A stretch of DNA of 64,000 nt. Origin: Cliona cf. orientalis (taxonomy: Eukaryota; Porifera; Demospongiae; Clionaida; Clionaidae). Shown in pieces: positions 51,302 through 63,959 of the stretch. Position 1 is the first letter of the stretch. Every line of letters starts with the position of its first letter. The notes below the pieces were generated by a model. That model had not been told where the DNA came from, searched no databases, and saw only the letters and a program-made list of their open reading frames with translations. The position numbers and the translations under genes are program-made. Location: contig OZ005691.1 of the NCBI GenBank assembly GCA_963930775.1, positions 744,001-808,000 on the forward strand, read 5' to 3'.

Positions 51302-54300
51302 ATGTCGGGGACTGCTAGGCAAGTGGGCAAATCTCAGCTTGAAGGTGAGATCCATCGCGAGATCTACTGGGCCAGTGGAATGCACCGATCAAGGATAATT
51401 TGCGTTGCATGCATAATTTGCATATGTCCTCTGAAGCTTGTTAGAGGTTTATTCCAAGGGAGAGCCTGCACACTGATTCTTTATTATGATTGATTAAATA
51501 AATTTTGTGAGTATAGGTTTAGTGGAAGCACTTGTGGATGGAGCATGCGATCGAGAGGCGTTGGCCAGAGATGCTATCTTCAAGAGTCTGGAGGACATTG
51601 GCCGGAGGAAGTTCAGCACAGTGTTGGATATAGCTCATGGCTACCTCACTAAGCACAATAAGGTAGGAAGACAGTCCCGTCACCAGCTACACCTAATGAT
51701 TATGAACTTTTTTTTTCCAAAGCTTGGCCGTCAACATCGTATCATTCTTCTTACATTGATGGAGAAGATAAGTAAAGAACACATTGACCAGCTGTCGGAG
51801 GATCTGGTCTCGAAGCTCATCACCCTCGGCTCTCTGGAGCTGACGCTGACGCAGGAGGTGGAGCCAGAGTGGCAGGGTGCCGCCTCCAACCTGCTCAGCA
51901 CACTTGGGCTCAGACACGCCCAACTCGTCATGAAGGAACTGTTAACGAAGTTTCAACCAGGGGGCTCCCCTCACTTCTTTGTCGTCAAAACGCTTGGTCA
52001 GCTAGCTACCTCAAATGGTATGATACTCTATCTGTCAGTTGAGTGAGGTGTGTATAGCGTTATCTCGATCCAGCCATACACAGTAGATTATTGTTGGTAT
52101 GAGAATTGTCTGTCGGGAGTAGATCTACTCCTGGCATTGTGGAGGGTACCTATTATGTTAGTGTGTCATTGTTGTGTGTTCAGCCGGTGAGGTGGTGCCG
52201 CTGCTCAACACTGTGCTCGGGAGAATGATTCCAATGCTTGGAGCTACCAAACTGGACAACATGCAATGGGTATTTGCATATGGTAAGACTGAGGCCATCT
52301 TAAGTCTACCTGATGCAGCAACTTTCTCTCTCTGTAGCTACCTCCAGATTTTGTGAGGCAATATTGGACTTTCTTGCTGACCATAAGCGTGCCAGTGAAG
52401 CCCACATTAGGGCAGAGGACTTTGAGGGAGAAGCTTACTCCATTTATGAGCTCTTCTCTACTGTCTGGCTGCAGTCAAAGGAGGCGAAGGTGAACATACA
52501 TGTATCTTCATGTGCTGGTATAAATATCATATGCTGTGGTCCTTATTCTACAGCTTCGTTTGGTGGTTGCCGAGGCGATAGGTTACACTGTACACCTTGT
52601 GTCTGCTTCTCAGCTTGACTCACAGCTGCCCAGACTCATTCCAACCATCCAGCAGCTCTACAAGAAACACCAGGAACATTACTATCTATCTCAGGTGAGT
52701 AGTCACTCCACCTTATAGTAGTGTGTATTATTATGCCAGCTGGTTTGTTTGCTATATGCAGTGTTTGTGTATGGTAGTTGATGCGGCTTGCAAAAAGAAC
52801 TGTGAGACCTTCCAAACACTTTTGGACAATCTTCTACTTATGCTACACACCTATGTGAGTGGCTATGATTATCGATCACCTGCTGCTCTGTGAGTGTATG
52901 TGTTGTGAATGTAGGCATGTGCTCCAGTCGATGTCAACAATCCTGTCACCATCAAGAACAACAATGAACTACTGAGATGCTTTGCTGTTGCCAGTATGTA
53001 CGCACTTTTATTCAAAATACCATGTTGAATGCCACCCTCTCTCTCTCCCCTCCTCTAGCTAAGTCTCACTCCAACCGTGTGGTTGCGTTTCTTCTTCAGA
53101 AGTTGGAAGTTAGCCAGGAGAAAGTTCGTTTAGCTACACTGAATGTTATCAAGCACTTGATCAATTCTTGTGATGCTGAGCTTGAGGACAAGAAGCCTCT
53201 TCTCATCAGTGGACTCAACATCATCCTGCTAGAGCAGAGCCTAAAGGTAGGGCTGCAAAAATGCTGACTCAACACTTGCTGTTGTGGATGCACCTCCTTG
53301 CATGTAAAAGTCAGATGCCACGCCCACACATGTAGAAGCATTGGTATATATTTTTGATGCGTTAGGTTCGTCGAGTGTTCAATCAGGTTGTGATAGCGAT
53401 GGCTAGTCATGGCTACCTTGGTCTTGAGGGAGGTCAGCTGATGATCGAGTTTGTCGTGTCTCAGTGTGCCCTGAACATTGATGACAAGGCTCTTGCCAAG
53501 CTGTCCAGTGAGGATGTCACTCCAACGTCTCTGAGGGACATGAGCTGCAAAAGCCTCTTGCTCATCACTACAACCATTGAAAACATGGACACAGTAAGAT
53601 AGCTCCTTATGCCCTCTAGTCCTGTACCAGTTAAAGGTTGCCTCTTTTCTCTTTGTCAGGTTCTGTGGCCGTACCTGTTGGAATTCATTGTACCAGTTGG
53701 CTACACACGCTCGCTAGGCATTGTGTGTCGGTGTGTGGCTGACATCGCTGCTCAAAAGAGAGAGAATGATGCTGAAGATTACAACCTTGACTTTGAGGAG
53801 CTGGGTATGTTTGTTCCCCTGTACATGTGCATGCACTTCATTTGATCCGCTGCAGTCAACTTGCCTAAGCCTCCAGAACTGCTGAGTCGGCTGATTGTGA
53901 TGTGTGGTAATCCCCATGCTGGAGGTGGTAGGGGGGAGTATGTCCTTGCAGCAATGAAGGCTCTTTCCCCGAACCTCAGAGAGGAGCTGGTGGAACTCTG
54001 GGATGCAGTCATCTCCAAACTACTCTCCTATCTTTCTGGTCAGTGATAATTAATTTTGAGGTATTGTACAAGTTGTATTTTAGCCACAATGCACTGCCCC
54101 TGTGCACCCATAATAGTGTAAAATGTGTACTCTGTAGATCACTCTGTGAGTGCTGGTAACTGGGACCAGAGGCACTGGGAGGACCTAATGCTCAAGGTAA
54201 CTCACTCTAGCACTATTCCTCTTCTTATTATGATTCTTTCTTCCCTTAGTTTTTGTCTCGGAGTCTTGATGATGTTGACAATGAGGAGTGGCTTATGGAG

Positions 54301-57300
54301 GTGGGCAATGCCATGGGTGACAAGGAGAAGCTAGTTCAAACCTACAGCAGCTTTCCAGAGGACAAGGGTTTCCTCTTCAAATGCCTGGGGGTCATATTGA
54401 GAAAGTCATCGCATAAGGAATTTGTTAAGAAGCACCTAGACACCATGTTTGCCACGGTCAAGCACACTAGTCAAGTAGAGAGAGAGGTGAACAATACACA
54501 GATTATGTTGTGTTCAGCTTTGCATTGTTATTTGTTGCAGGGTTGTGCCATAGGTACGGGATTCTGTGCTGCCTCTCATCTGGACACTGTCGTTCTCAAG
54601 TTGGAGCAGGTTGCACGAGAAGACATGGTGAGAAAATCCAAGGGATTCTTTGGCCTGAGCAAGGTAGGCTCCCAGCCATGGTAAGAATTATGACTGACTT
54701 TGCCTAATTCTGCATTCTAGGACAAAAGTGAAGCAGATGTGGAGAGGATCAAGGCTACAGTCATGCTCTGCTATGGATATGTCACCTTCCACTCCCCACC
54801 AAAGTATGCCCAGCTGCTTTAGTGTGTGTGTATTAGGTTTACTGCCTTCATCTAACTGCAGCCTGATAACTTCAAGAGTAGAAGTGAACATACTGAGGTC
54901 CATCAACCCCCACTTTGCCAAAGTCAAGGTATGTACTTCAAGGTCCTAAATATACTTCTGTGCACCTGGTGCTCTTGTGTAAACTCAGACACTAGGGCGT
55001 GTTTTCCCAACCACAAAAATCCGCTGCACTACATGTGTAGATTATTATCTTGCTCTCTCATCACATTATTGATGCCTCTAGCTCTGGAGTACTCAGCTCT
55101 TTCACAACATACACCCAGCCCAAACCAAACCCAAACCCAGCACATGTGCAGAGTACCCTATGCTTCCCATTTACCATAACCCATGGTGACACAGTAATCA
55201 TTTTCCCTAGCTACTTCCTGATTCCTACTGACCCTCAACATGTGCTTGTCTGTTTCTGATATTATACATGTAGGATAACACAGTGAAGCAAAACCTAATT
55301 CGAACCATTGATCTGATTGGTCGTGCCTTACACCCAGATCACCTGAAAAATAATGAGTTTGTCTTTTCGAAGCGAGCTGATTTGATCAACCATCTTTTAG
55401 GATACATCCGAGCAGAGCCTATCAACATGCCTGTTTCCACGGAAACCAGAGCATTAGCCATCAGTGCTCTTGCTACATTGTCGTAAGTCATTCAATAGAT
55501 AGACACCAATGCATGTAGTGTATTGTACGTACATGTAAATTAAAATTATACTCATGCATGCACATGCATGTACATGTACATATACATGTACATGTGCTAC
55601 TCTCTCTCTCCAGTAAACTGAACCCGAAGCTGACACCTGCTGATCAGTTTGACATCATCAAGGCATCTACTGACTCAGTGTACCCTCTTCCTTCTCCCTC
55701 AGCTGTCGTCCTCAATGGAGGAAAGAAAAAGCCAGAGCCTCTCTTGGTGAGTCTCATAATACACTCTCTACATTCAATCCATTATCAGTTTCTTCGTCGT
55801 TCAGAATGTTGATGGTTTACATAGCCTGCTTGATCAGGCTGTAGCTGAGGTTTCCTCATTGCTGGTAACACTTCTGCAGAAAGAGTTCTCTTCAGACAAC
55901 TTGGAGTCTATTTTCAAAGTGAGCTAGCCGCTGCATGTGCTCAGATGTCGTGGCTCACATCATGTGATGTGCTTGTGTAGCATCTCGAGCCTTGGATCCA
56001 GTCCAGTGATGAGCTGGAGAGAGAGCGAGCAATGGCTGCCCTATTGCAGCTGCTTAAGGCCTACCAGGCTCACTCTGATGAGAATGAGCCGTCCCGACAC
56101 CTCCCACTCCAGGGCCAGATCCTTGGGCGCATGGTCCCTCGCTGTTCAGATCCCAACCTCTACATCAGACAGACATCCGTTGACTGCATTCAGATCACAC
56201 TGAGGATAGCCACCTGTATGCCAGGTCGGTGTGCATGGTATAATATCTCCCTCACTCCTCCAACTTTACAATGTGATAATTTTTTCCTAACAATTTGATT
56301 CATACATGTACATGTAGTTGTGTATGAATCAAACAATAGTTGATGTAGGTGTGTCATATTATACTTGTATGAATCAAACGTTGAGCTCAATAGTGTGTTT
56401 CTTTGTGTGTTTGTGTTGATGTAGGTGTGGCTGATCAGCTTGTGGAGGCAGTGAGTCTTCTGAGGGAAAGAGCAGAAAAGGATGAGCCAAACACTCTCTT
56501 CTCTCTTGTCAATGACCTCTCCAAGGTGCTCTGCAAGAAGATCAGCGCAGACAACTTGTGGCTGCTGGTCGTCCATCTGCTAGAGGGCCTTCTGGACTTT
56601 CAAGGTCATAGTTCAAGTGGTGCATGTGTTGTTCTCAACCAAATAGTGAAGCTACGAGGCTCCACCCTCTCTGATCATGTGAGCACCCCACTTACTCTAA
56701 ATATACGTACATACATTGTATCCTAGTTCATTCCACCCCTTTCTCTATTCAGATTCCTGACCTTATTGACCTCCTTCATGAGAAGCTGCTACTTATTAGT
56801 AATCCTCAGACTAGAACTGGCACTCTTCGCTGCATGAGAACACTCTGCCACCAGTATCTCAGCACCGCCCTGACTCACCTCCTCAACAAACCACTCCCCT
56901 GGGACGAGTGAGTCAACTTGCCCCGCCCCGCCCCGCCCCCTCTCCTCATCTTTATCCATGCACTATCAATAATAATAATATTATACAGGCAATTGGTTGC
57001 TATGTGGCAGGTGCTTGTTAGTGATGAGGGTACGATCACTCAAGTTTTCCAGCACATTCTTGAGGTTCTCTCCTTCAGCCTGCCCTACCAAGAGAAGACA
57101 AAGGGAAACAAGGTCGTCAGGACAGAAACGGATGTGCCTAAAGCTGTAAGTCACCTGAAATTAAGATATCTGTAGCAATGTTTTTTATAGCCCTGTATAT
57201 ATGTGTGTGTGTATGTGTATGTGTGTGTGTGTGTGTGCTTAGGCCAGTCAAGCCATTGCTGTGTTGTGTGCTGTACCAGAAACTGGAGAAGTGGCAAAGA

Positions 57301-59310
57301 AGCTTTATCCAAAAGTGTTCACTGCCTTGCTGTTGAGAGTGGGAGTTAGTTCAACCATTGATGGTAATGGAAAGACACAACCAACCTGTATTAGGTGAGA
57401 CATGGACACAGCATGGCTTCATGTGGAAATACCTCAACCACCATGTTCAGTGTAGTGTACACTATCCCTACAGTGTTGCCATAGAGGCATTGCAGAAGTT
57501 TCTGGCATGCACTGAGAGTCTGGTGATGGTGGAGCACTTAGAGCAGCAGAATTGCTGGACTCTGTTGGAGAAAGAGGAAACATGTGCCCATGGTATGTTG
57601 ATTTTGGCGAGGGCTCTGGCAGAGGAGCACTGGGACCTTGTCCAACCAACTGTTGAGACACTCGGAGCTAATTTGATGTCCGTTTATGACAGCCATAGGA
57701 TCACTGTCGTTGCATTCTACTCTGAGGTAGTTCAATTCTCAAGCATACTGTAGATCAGGATATTTTCGCCAGTAAACTATTTTGCTTGTAAATTTTTTGT
57801 GTAGTCTAAATTTCGTCACCAGACTTTAGTGACCAAAATAGGTATAGGTCATATTTTGCGTGTTTAATTTCGTTGAAAAAAGTCATCAATGAAAAGGTGA
57901 AAATTTTGTGATCTACGATAGTTATTCTACTTACATGTATGATACATAATATTAATTTTGTGAGGTATGTGAATACACACAATACATACGTACATAGTGT
58001 GCATTAGTAGTTTCATAGAGTTTTCTTCTTATCACTGCAGCTTGTGTGCACTCTGGCAGGGCGTGATGATTGCCGGCCCCTCGCTGAACAGATCATGAAT
58101 AATATGTTAGGACGACAAGTTGATTCTAATTACATGGTAAGAATGTACTGCATCCGAGGCCTCGGAAACATGGCTGACATTGGAGGCAACCAGGTATGAA
58201 CAGATGTATACATAGTCTGTCGATCAATCATGACTGGCATCTGCGGTGCTACAGGTATCTACCTTCTCCACGACAATTCTCAGTGCAATGCTGGCAGGAA
58301 TGGATGACAGAGAAGACCCAGAAGACCTCATCACAATGGAGGCCATGTCTGGACTGGCTAGAATATTTGCTCAGATCGATGAGGGACATGTGCGACCCAT
58401 TTTGATCAACATTGCCCTGCGTATTCGTCCATGCTTTGAGAAGGTGAGTTTGCTCTATTATCAGAGTGAGAGAGAGAGAGAGGTGAGACTATTTGTTTGG
58501 TTTCAGCCAACCCCTGCAGTCCGAGCAGCTGCATTCACATTGTTTGGCAGTTTGTCTCGCTTTGGGAATGGACCAAGTGAGGGGCCTTTCCTGGAGCAAA
58601 TTCAGACCAATTTTGTGAGTCTGCTGGTTCATCTCAATGAGGCAGATCCTACTGTTGTTGAGGTGAGGGAGCACAGATCACTGTAGCTGCTGATCAGTAG
58701 GTACTGTTCTGTGTATAGGCATGCAAGGGTGCTCTGCAGAAGCTAGGACCACTCATTAAGTCACAACGTATCAATGAGATGTTTCAGAGGCATTTGAAGC
58801 CTGAAGACTCTCTGCTATATCCAGACTTTCTCAATGATCTCTGCAAATTCATGGTGAGTATGAGCCCAGTATCTGGCTTGACTGAGTGTCAAGTTGCTAG
58901 CTCAGAGGCTTTCTCTTAATTTTACAGGTGACAGATTTCACTGACAAGGTCAACTCTTATGTTATGAATGCTGTCATGTTCTTCAAGTCCATGTGGTCTG
59001 AGGTCAAGTGCAATGCTGCCCTTTTTGTGGGTAAGTCCCTCTAATTACACCTCATCCACTAGCCACTATTTTTATGTGGCATCTATATATGCAGGTTTTA
59101 TGCTAGGCAACCTTCCCAAAGATAAAGCTGGTCTCATATCTAAGGAGCACATCTGTGAAGGTGGGTCACAATGCCATGTCATGGAATAAACACTAATGCA
59201 ATGTATACAATTTTTTCTGTTAATTAGCACTGACCCTTCTCCTCCGAGACCCCTCACCCTCTGTTCGAGCTAGCACAGCTGAGGCCATGAGTTTATTATG
59301 TGACTATTAA
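51302..59310 (+). CDS. MROH1: MROH1-like maestro HEAT-repeat protein
   Basis: Large HEAT-repeat scaffold; vertebrate MROH1 has been linked to lysosomes, but its molecular role is poorly defined. Thirty-three exons, 4917 nt, 1638 aa (human about 1640): 51302-51344, 51517-51662, 51723-52017, 52184-52282, 52338-52489, 52554-52694, 52762-52854, 52915-52993, 53059-53246, 53366-53593, 53660-53804, 53856-54038, 54138-54196, 54250-54486, 54541-54663, 54721-54803, 54862-54928, 55274-55482, 55614-55746, 55805-55918, 55981-56224, 56425-56678, 56753-56907, 56989-57145, 57243-57394, 57474-57726, 58041-58193, 58255-58443, 58507-58662, 58719-58853, 58928-59030, 59095-59160, 59228-59310. All phases agree. 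Start at 51302 (MSGTARQVGKSQ). The whole chain is helical repeats (for example LVVAEAIGYTVHLVS, AFTLFGSLSRFG, and a final HEAT, LLLRDPSPSVRASTAEAMSL). No signal peptide or membrane segment. AATAAA at 59391-59396 is its likely poly(A) signal. Confidence 0.92.
57746..57920 (+). mobile_element. MITE family A, copy 3 (in an MROH1 intron)
   Basis: About 175 bp. Left end TACTGTAGATCAGGATATTT, right end the reverse complement TGTGATCTACGATA. The interior (TTTGCTTGTAAATTTT, GTGTAGTCTAAATTTCGTC) aligns with copies 1 and 2. No coding capacity. Confidence 0.78.
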
Positions 59311-59430
59311 TTATTCTAATATTTACACAGGTGTTTATAAGATATTATTTACAGCGTGTTGTGCAATTTCTTTTGAACTTTTTTCATTGTAATAAAAGAG
59401 GTGAATAAAATAAATAAAAACGAGATTTCA

Positions 59431-62023
59431 TCAAATACTGCAGTCTGAGCTGCTTTGAAGTGGGATTTGCATGAATGCCGGCTTTTTTCTTAACCTGCGA
59501 CGTTTTCGCCGACTTGGTGGTTGTCTAGTTCTATGGTGGCTCATGGTGAGGTGACTTGTGTAGTATCTCCTCTGGCAATACCAACACACTAACAAGTGAG
59601 CAACAACACTACTAATACCAGTTACAATCACCATGGCAACACTAAGTGTTTTCAAAGAATCATCACGATCTATGGATGGCTCTTTATCTTCAGTAGATAA
59701 TATGCTGTCTGGAGTAGTAGAGTTGGTCACATCTCCATTGGTGGAGCCAGTCACAGCTCCATTGTCTGGAGTTATCAAACCACTATCTGTGCTGTTTTCA
59801 CTGTCACTAAAACCACTGGTTGGTGTAGGGTCTGTGGTAGTCAGAGAATTGTTGCAAGTGGGTCCCTCCCATCCAGCTTCACACAAACAAGAACCACTGA
59901 TAGCAGAGCAGCTACCATGCTCAGAACAATCACACCTAGGCAATATCAACATAGACAATCATGCTCATCACACACATATTCAACAAGACAGACAGTGTAG
60001 TTACTTGTATTTGCAGTCCTGTCCAAAGTAGCCAGCCTGGCATTCTGCATGGTGAAAACAGGATACAAAATACTTGAGATGCTCTGCTTTGTGATAAGTA
60101 GTTCTAATTATGGCCTAGTGGAAGAAGCAGGGGAAGGCACCAGGCTATAACTATTGTGTGGCGATATTATTATCATTATTATTATGTAGACCCTGTATTA
60201 TTACAGCACTCCCGGGGCGGGGACAACTGACCAGCAAACTAACCACGGACCTAGTACCTTGCCAGCAGCCATAACCATGGTAACCAGGAGGACAGATGCA
60301 AGAGCCTGTGATGTGATTACACTTTGACCTCCCATAGCAGTAGCACGTCAGTTTGCAGTTGGTCCCATAGCGACCTGGAGGACATGCTGAAACAAAACAT
60401 ATGCACATTGTTAAAGTACACATACACTCTTGATAGCGTACACTTACTTTGGTTGCAGAGCTCTCCTGTCCACCCAGCAGCACAGTGACAAACACCTACA
60501 TATACCACATTCAAAATAATGAGGAGCCTTCTAAAGCTGTGTCACCCACCATCTGAACAATTTCCATGGTCAGAGCAATCCGTGAGGCTGCAGTTGACTC
60601 GCTCGCAGCCTTCGCCTATCCAGGGTGAGTCACATGAGCACATACCCACGTCACATGACCCGTGGCCATTACACTGTGGATCAAGGCACTGAACATCGTG
60701 GATACATACAATAGTTGAGACACGCCTCTCGCAACGATACTCTGGGGTGCCATGGCTAGATAGCAAAGAATAGATCAGTTAACAGAGCAGAGAGCTATTA
60801 CATATTAAGAATGTTTCTCAGCCGACAAGAAAATTTGCTATGCTCTGTGGACAGGCAGTTAGGAGCTTTGCTAATCTCAAGATATTTGGGGCAACACAGT
60901 AAACTGCTCTTTGGGGACTTACCAGTGATCTGATGGATAATTAATGAGAATGTGATCTTGGACGAAGGTACTGGATCCACCTCCATCCAGGTTAATAGCA
61001 TTCACAACTCCATGACGTACAAGAAGGTCAGCAAATTCGTGAAGGTTAGCCCCTCTCTTGTGAGTCTGCCCGTTTACCTGAAAACAATGCTTACATTAAC
61101 TTACACGAGTGCTATAGCAGTGCGTATGTATACCTGAGCGACAACTATTCTTCCCTGTGCATCATGACCTAACGCAGTACGTGCTGATATTACATTAACA
61201 AATGTCTCCATTCGTCCGGTGTCTTCATGAGAACTGCACTCTAGCTCCATACTCTCATTGACAAAGTTAGTGCTGTTTCGTACTAGCCAGATGACTCCGG
61301 CCACAAGCTGTCGAAACGGGTTAGTAGAGTTTAATATCTCCTCATCAGGAATGTAGCCCACTGTTAGTGTTCCATCTTGGCGTATACCAAAATTGGAGTT
61401 TTGCTCATCATTGCTGGTCTGAACAATGCGTCCATCAGAAACAATGTTTCCTAGGCAGCGACCATTCCGCACATTGAAATAGCCAGCGTTAATGGCCAGT
61501 CTGCAGCCTCCATAACGATGAGAAGCAGTGTCTCGGACGGTACTTCTAGTAGCAGACCAATACTGGACCTCACATCCACCCTGGTGGCCTGGCTCTAACA
61601 CGGAGAATGTGTAGTAGGGTTGCTCAACGTAGGCTATGGAACCGATGAGATAGCGTTTGTTCAGCAAGCCCTCTCCACCACCCACTGTATCCGCGAATTG
61701 GTGAAGCTCAAACTGTTATAAAATGGTATTTCAAGCGACATACAAAGTACATACAGATAATTATTAAATACCTGAGCTTTTACGCTCGATACTTCACTGG
61801 GACGAGGAACTAGCAACTCTTCAAAAGTTCTGTTGTCCCACTTGACGTGCTGACAGTCAGAGACTTCGCGAGGGATTCGTCGAGAGCCATCCTTTACTTC
61901 TGAGTAAGGTGTTAGGTGATCTTGAAAAAAATAAGCTTCGTTCCCCCCGTTGATATACTCAGCTGTAGAAAATCCCAGAAAGAAGACCACCGTAGAAAAC
62001 CAGAGTGCCATGGTTACAACCAT
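59431..62023 (-). CDS. NAGPA: NAGPA (uncovering enzyme) with EGF repeats and a membrane anchor
   Basis: N-acetylglucosamine-1-phosphodiester alpha-N-acetylglucosaminidase removes the covering GlcNAc to expose mannose-6-phosphate on lysosomal enzymes in the trans-Golgi. Eight exons: 61772-62023, 61134-61712, 60923-61077, 60550-60755, 60448-60495, 60258-60386, 60005-60044, 59431-59935; 1914 nt, 637 aa (human 515). A signal peptide (MALWFSTVVFFLGFSTAEY; an upstream Met at 62023 is in frame) is followed by the catalytic domain: GGCRLAINAGYFNVRNGRC and NAINLDGGGSSTFV, the family's hallmark. About five EGF-like modules follow (CNGHGSCDVGMCSC, CHCAAGWTGELC, CICPPGYHGYGC, CEAGWEGPTC). Then comes a Ser/Thr/Asp-rich stem, one TM (VAMVIVTGISSVVAHLLVCW) and a strongly basic tail (RRKRRRLRKK). 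It has more EGF modules than human NAGPA. Tail-to-tail with MROH1, 120 bp apart. Confidence 0.93.
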
Positions 62024-62142
62024 GTTTCTATTTAAAGCACAGCATACTGGGGTCTGGGGACGAGACTATGGATGGCTATATAGGCTCAAGCTCAGTGGCC
62101 GTGCATGGGGCGTGGGGAATTCTGTAGACGAGTGGCTCGCCC

Positions 62143-62152
62143 GCGCATGCGC
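62143..62152. promoter_or_regulatory. NRF-1-type palindrome upstream of NAGPA
   Basis: A perfect GCGCATGCGC lies 120 bp upstream of the NAGPA start, identical to the site between RBM39 and NFS1. Another alternating purine-pyrimidine GCGC block, ATGCGCGCAT, lies near 62375. Function is inferred from the consensus. Confidence 0.55.
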
Positions 62153-62643
62153 TAATTATTCGGGTGCGTGCTAGGAATTGGAAGGAGGACAACTGTAGGT
62201 CACCAATCCATACATGTAACTGGAATCCGATACGCGAGTACAGGTATTGCAACACTGGGCTCGGGGTGGCCGTGGACTGGGAATGAGGCTCTAGTATGTA
62301 CGCAAAGCACACTGATACGCAAATAATTTTTAATAGCGCTCATAGGCATTGCGCGTTGACAATAATAATTAGCGTATGCGCGCATGTATAGCAATGATCT
62401 GCGTGCGCTCGCGAAGAAATTCGATGTAAAATGTCTAGGGCCTAAGAGATGGACTTGGAGCTGGTGGTACTACTAGAATAATAATAACAGCAGAGTGATC
62501 GACCTACACCTAATGTTATGGAACGAAGAGTTTGAAACTTACAATGTAAGTCACATGGGGCTGTAGATACATCCGCGATCACGCGCAAAGAGCCCTGCCA
62601 CGAGCATCAAGTTAGCGTTTATATTATGACCTTGGTGTAGCTA

Positions 62644-62735
62644 GATGCCAAACACTGTACCATCATTAGAAACGCCTGAGGGGGGTATATTTATGAAAGC
62701 GCCTGGCCCTGTATGTAGCTACTCTATCAATAATA
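62644..62735 (+). repeat. Dispersed repeat F, copy 1
   Basis: GATGCCAAACACTGTACCAT and what follows, ending in GTAGCTACTCTATCAATAAT, matches 63857-63959 at nearly every base outside the G run. Confidence 0.85.
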
Positions 62736-63856
62736 GAAGCACTTACTAATACTAGACTTAGTATTACAAATTTATTATTTTCTTTTGAGTTTTTGTTCAT
62801 CCTAATGTCATGCATGCTGTTTGCAGGTCGATTTTAAATGCAGTTGGTGATGTAGATGCTGTGACCAGACGATGATACACCTACGGGAAGGTGAGGGTGA
62901 TTATTAAATAATAGCTAAAAGTGACTGTGGCTTAGCCTCGTCCCCAGACCCTCTCACCTTTTCATTGTTACACACAAAAATGGGAGGACCTTGGATCACA
63001 CGAGAAGTGTCACATAATGCCATTGATTAATGCGGGCTGCTTGAATGCTGAAAATCGGCTGTTTTCATATTATGTTTTTCATATTATGTGCCTTCAAGTG
63101 TAGTAGCATGCTATACACTACCACTCCAGAGCGAAACATCGAAGGTACATGTACCTTATGTACCGTAAACGATTGTACATAATATACTGTGGTGGTAACA
63201 AACCATGCTTTTATTGACTACTGAACTCCACAGTAGTTTCTCATGTTTCTGTTAGAAAATCTTATTGGTGATATATACTTTTACAGACTTGTGTCTGAAA
63301 GCTTCATAGATAGTAGCTAGCAAAGTATGCATCTGACATTAATTTTATCTCCCAGTGTTTGAGTCTGTGGGTAACATTGAAAATCCTTGGGATAAGGCTA
63401 ATAAAGACAGCCAATTGTATCATATATTTTATACATTGAGTACTAAGAGGGTGGATGTGTCCTTATGTATGCAGTAGAGAACAATTATTGTAGGATTATG
63501 CTGTTTTGGGTCGAGTCTTATAAATTACCATACTCACTCTAATTATTTGAACATTCTAATAGCCTGAATAATAAGTTTAATTTCCTTTGTAATTCATTGA
63601 ACATCCAAACTTTCAAGTTTTCTCACCCATTCTATTCAACTGAATGACCACGCGGTACACAGCATGATAGGAGCTCGAGACAACTCTTACGTTCATTGCA
63701 GAGTATGGCTACCACATTTTGGACAGCATCTATGAGCGGAAAGATATCATAGAATTTTAATGCATTTTTAAGGTTCTGGACACAATAGGATCAAAACTTT
63801 TCGCGCGCAGTTGTCACAAAGCCCCCCTACTTTCAAAATTGTGTCTACGCCCTTGA

Positions 63857-63959
63857 GATGCCAAACGCTCTACCATCATTAGAAACGCCTGGGGGGGGGG
63901 GGGGGGGGGTATATTTATGAAAGCGCCTGGCCCTGTACGTAGCTACTCTATCAATAATA
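63857..63959 (+). repeat. Dispersed repeat F, copy 2, with expanded G run
   Basis: Same sequence as copy 1, in direct orientation 1.2 kb away, but the internal G run has grown to about 19 bases (63891-63909). A further partial match (TACCCTATCATTAGAAAAGC) begins at about 63978 and is cut by the window end. Confidence 0.85.
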
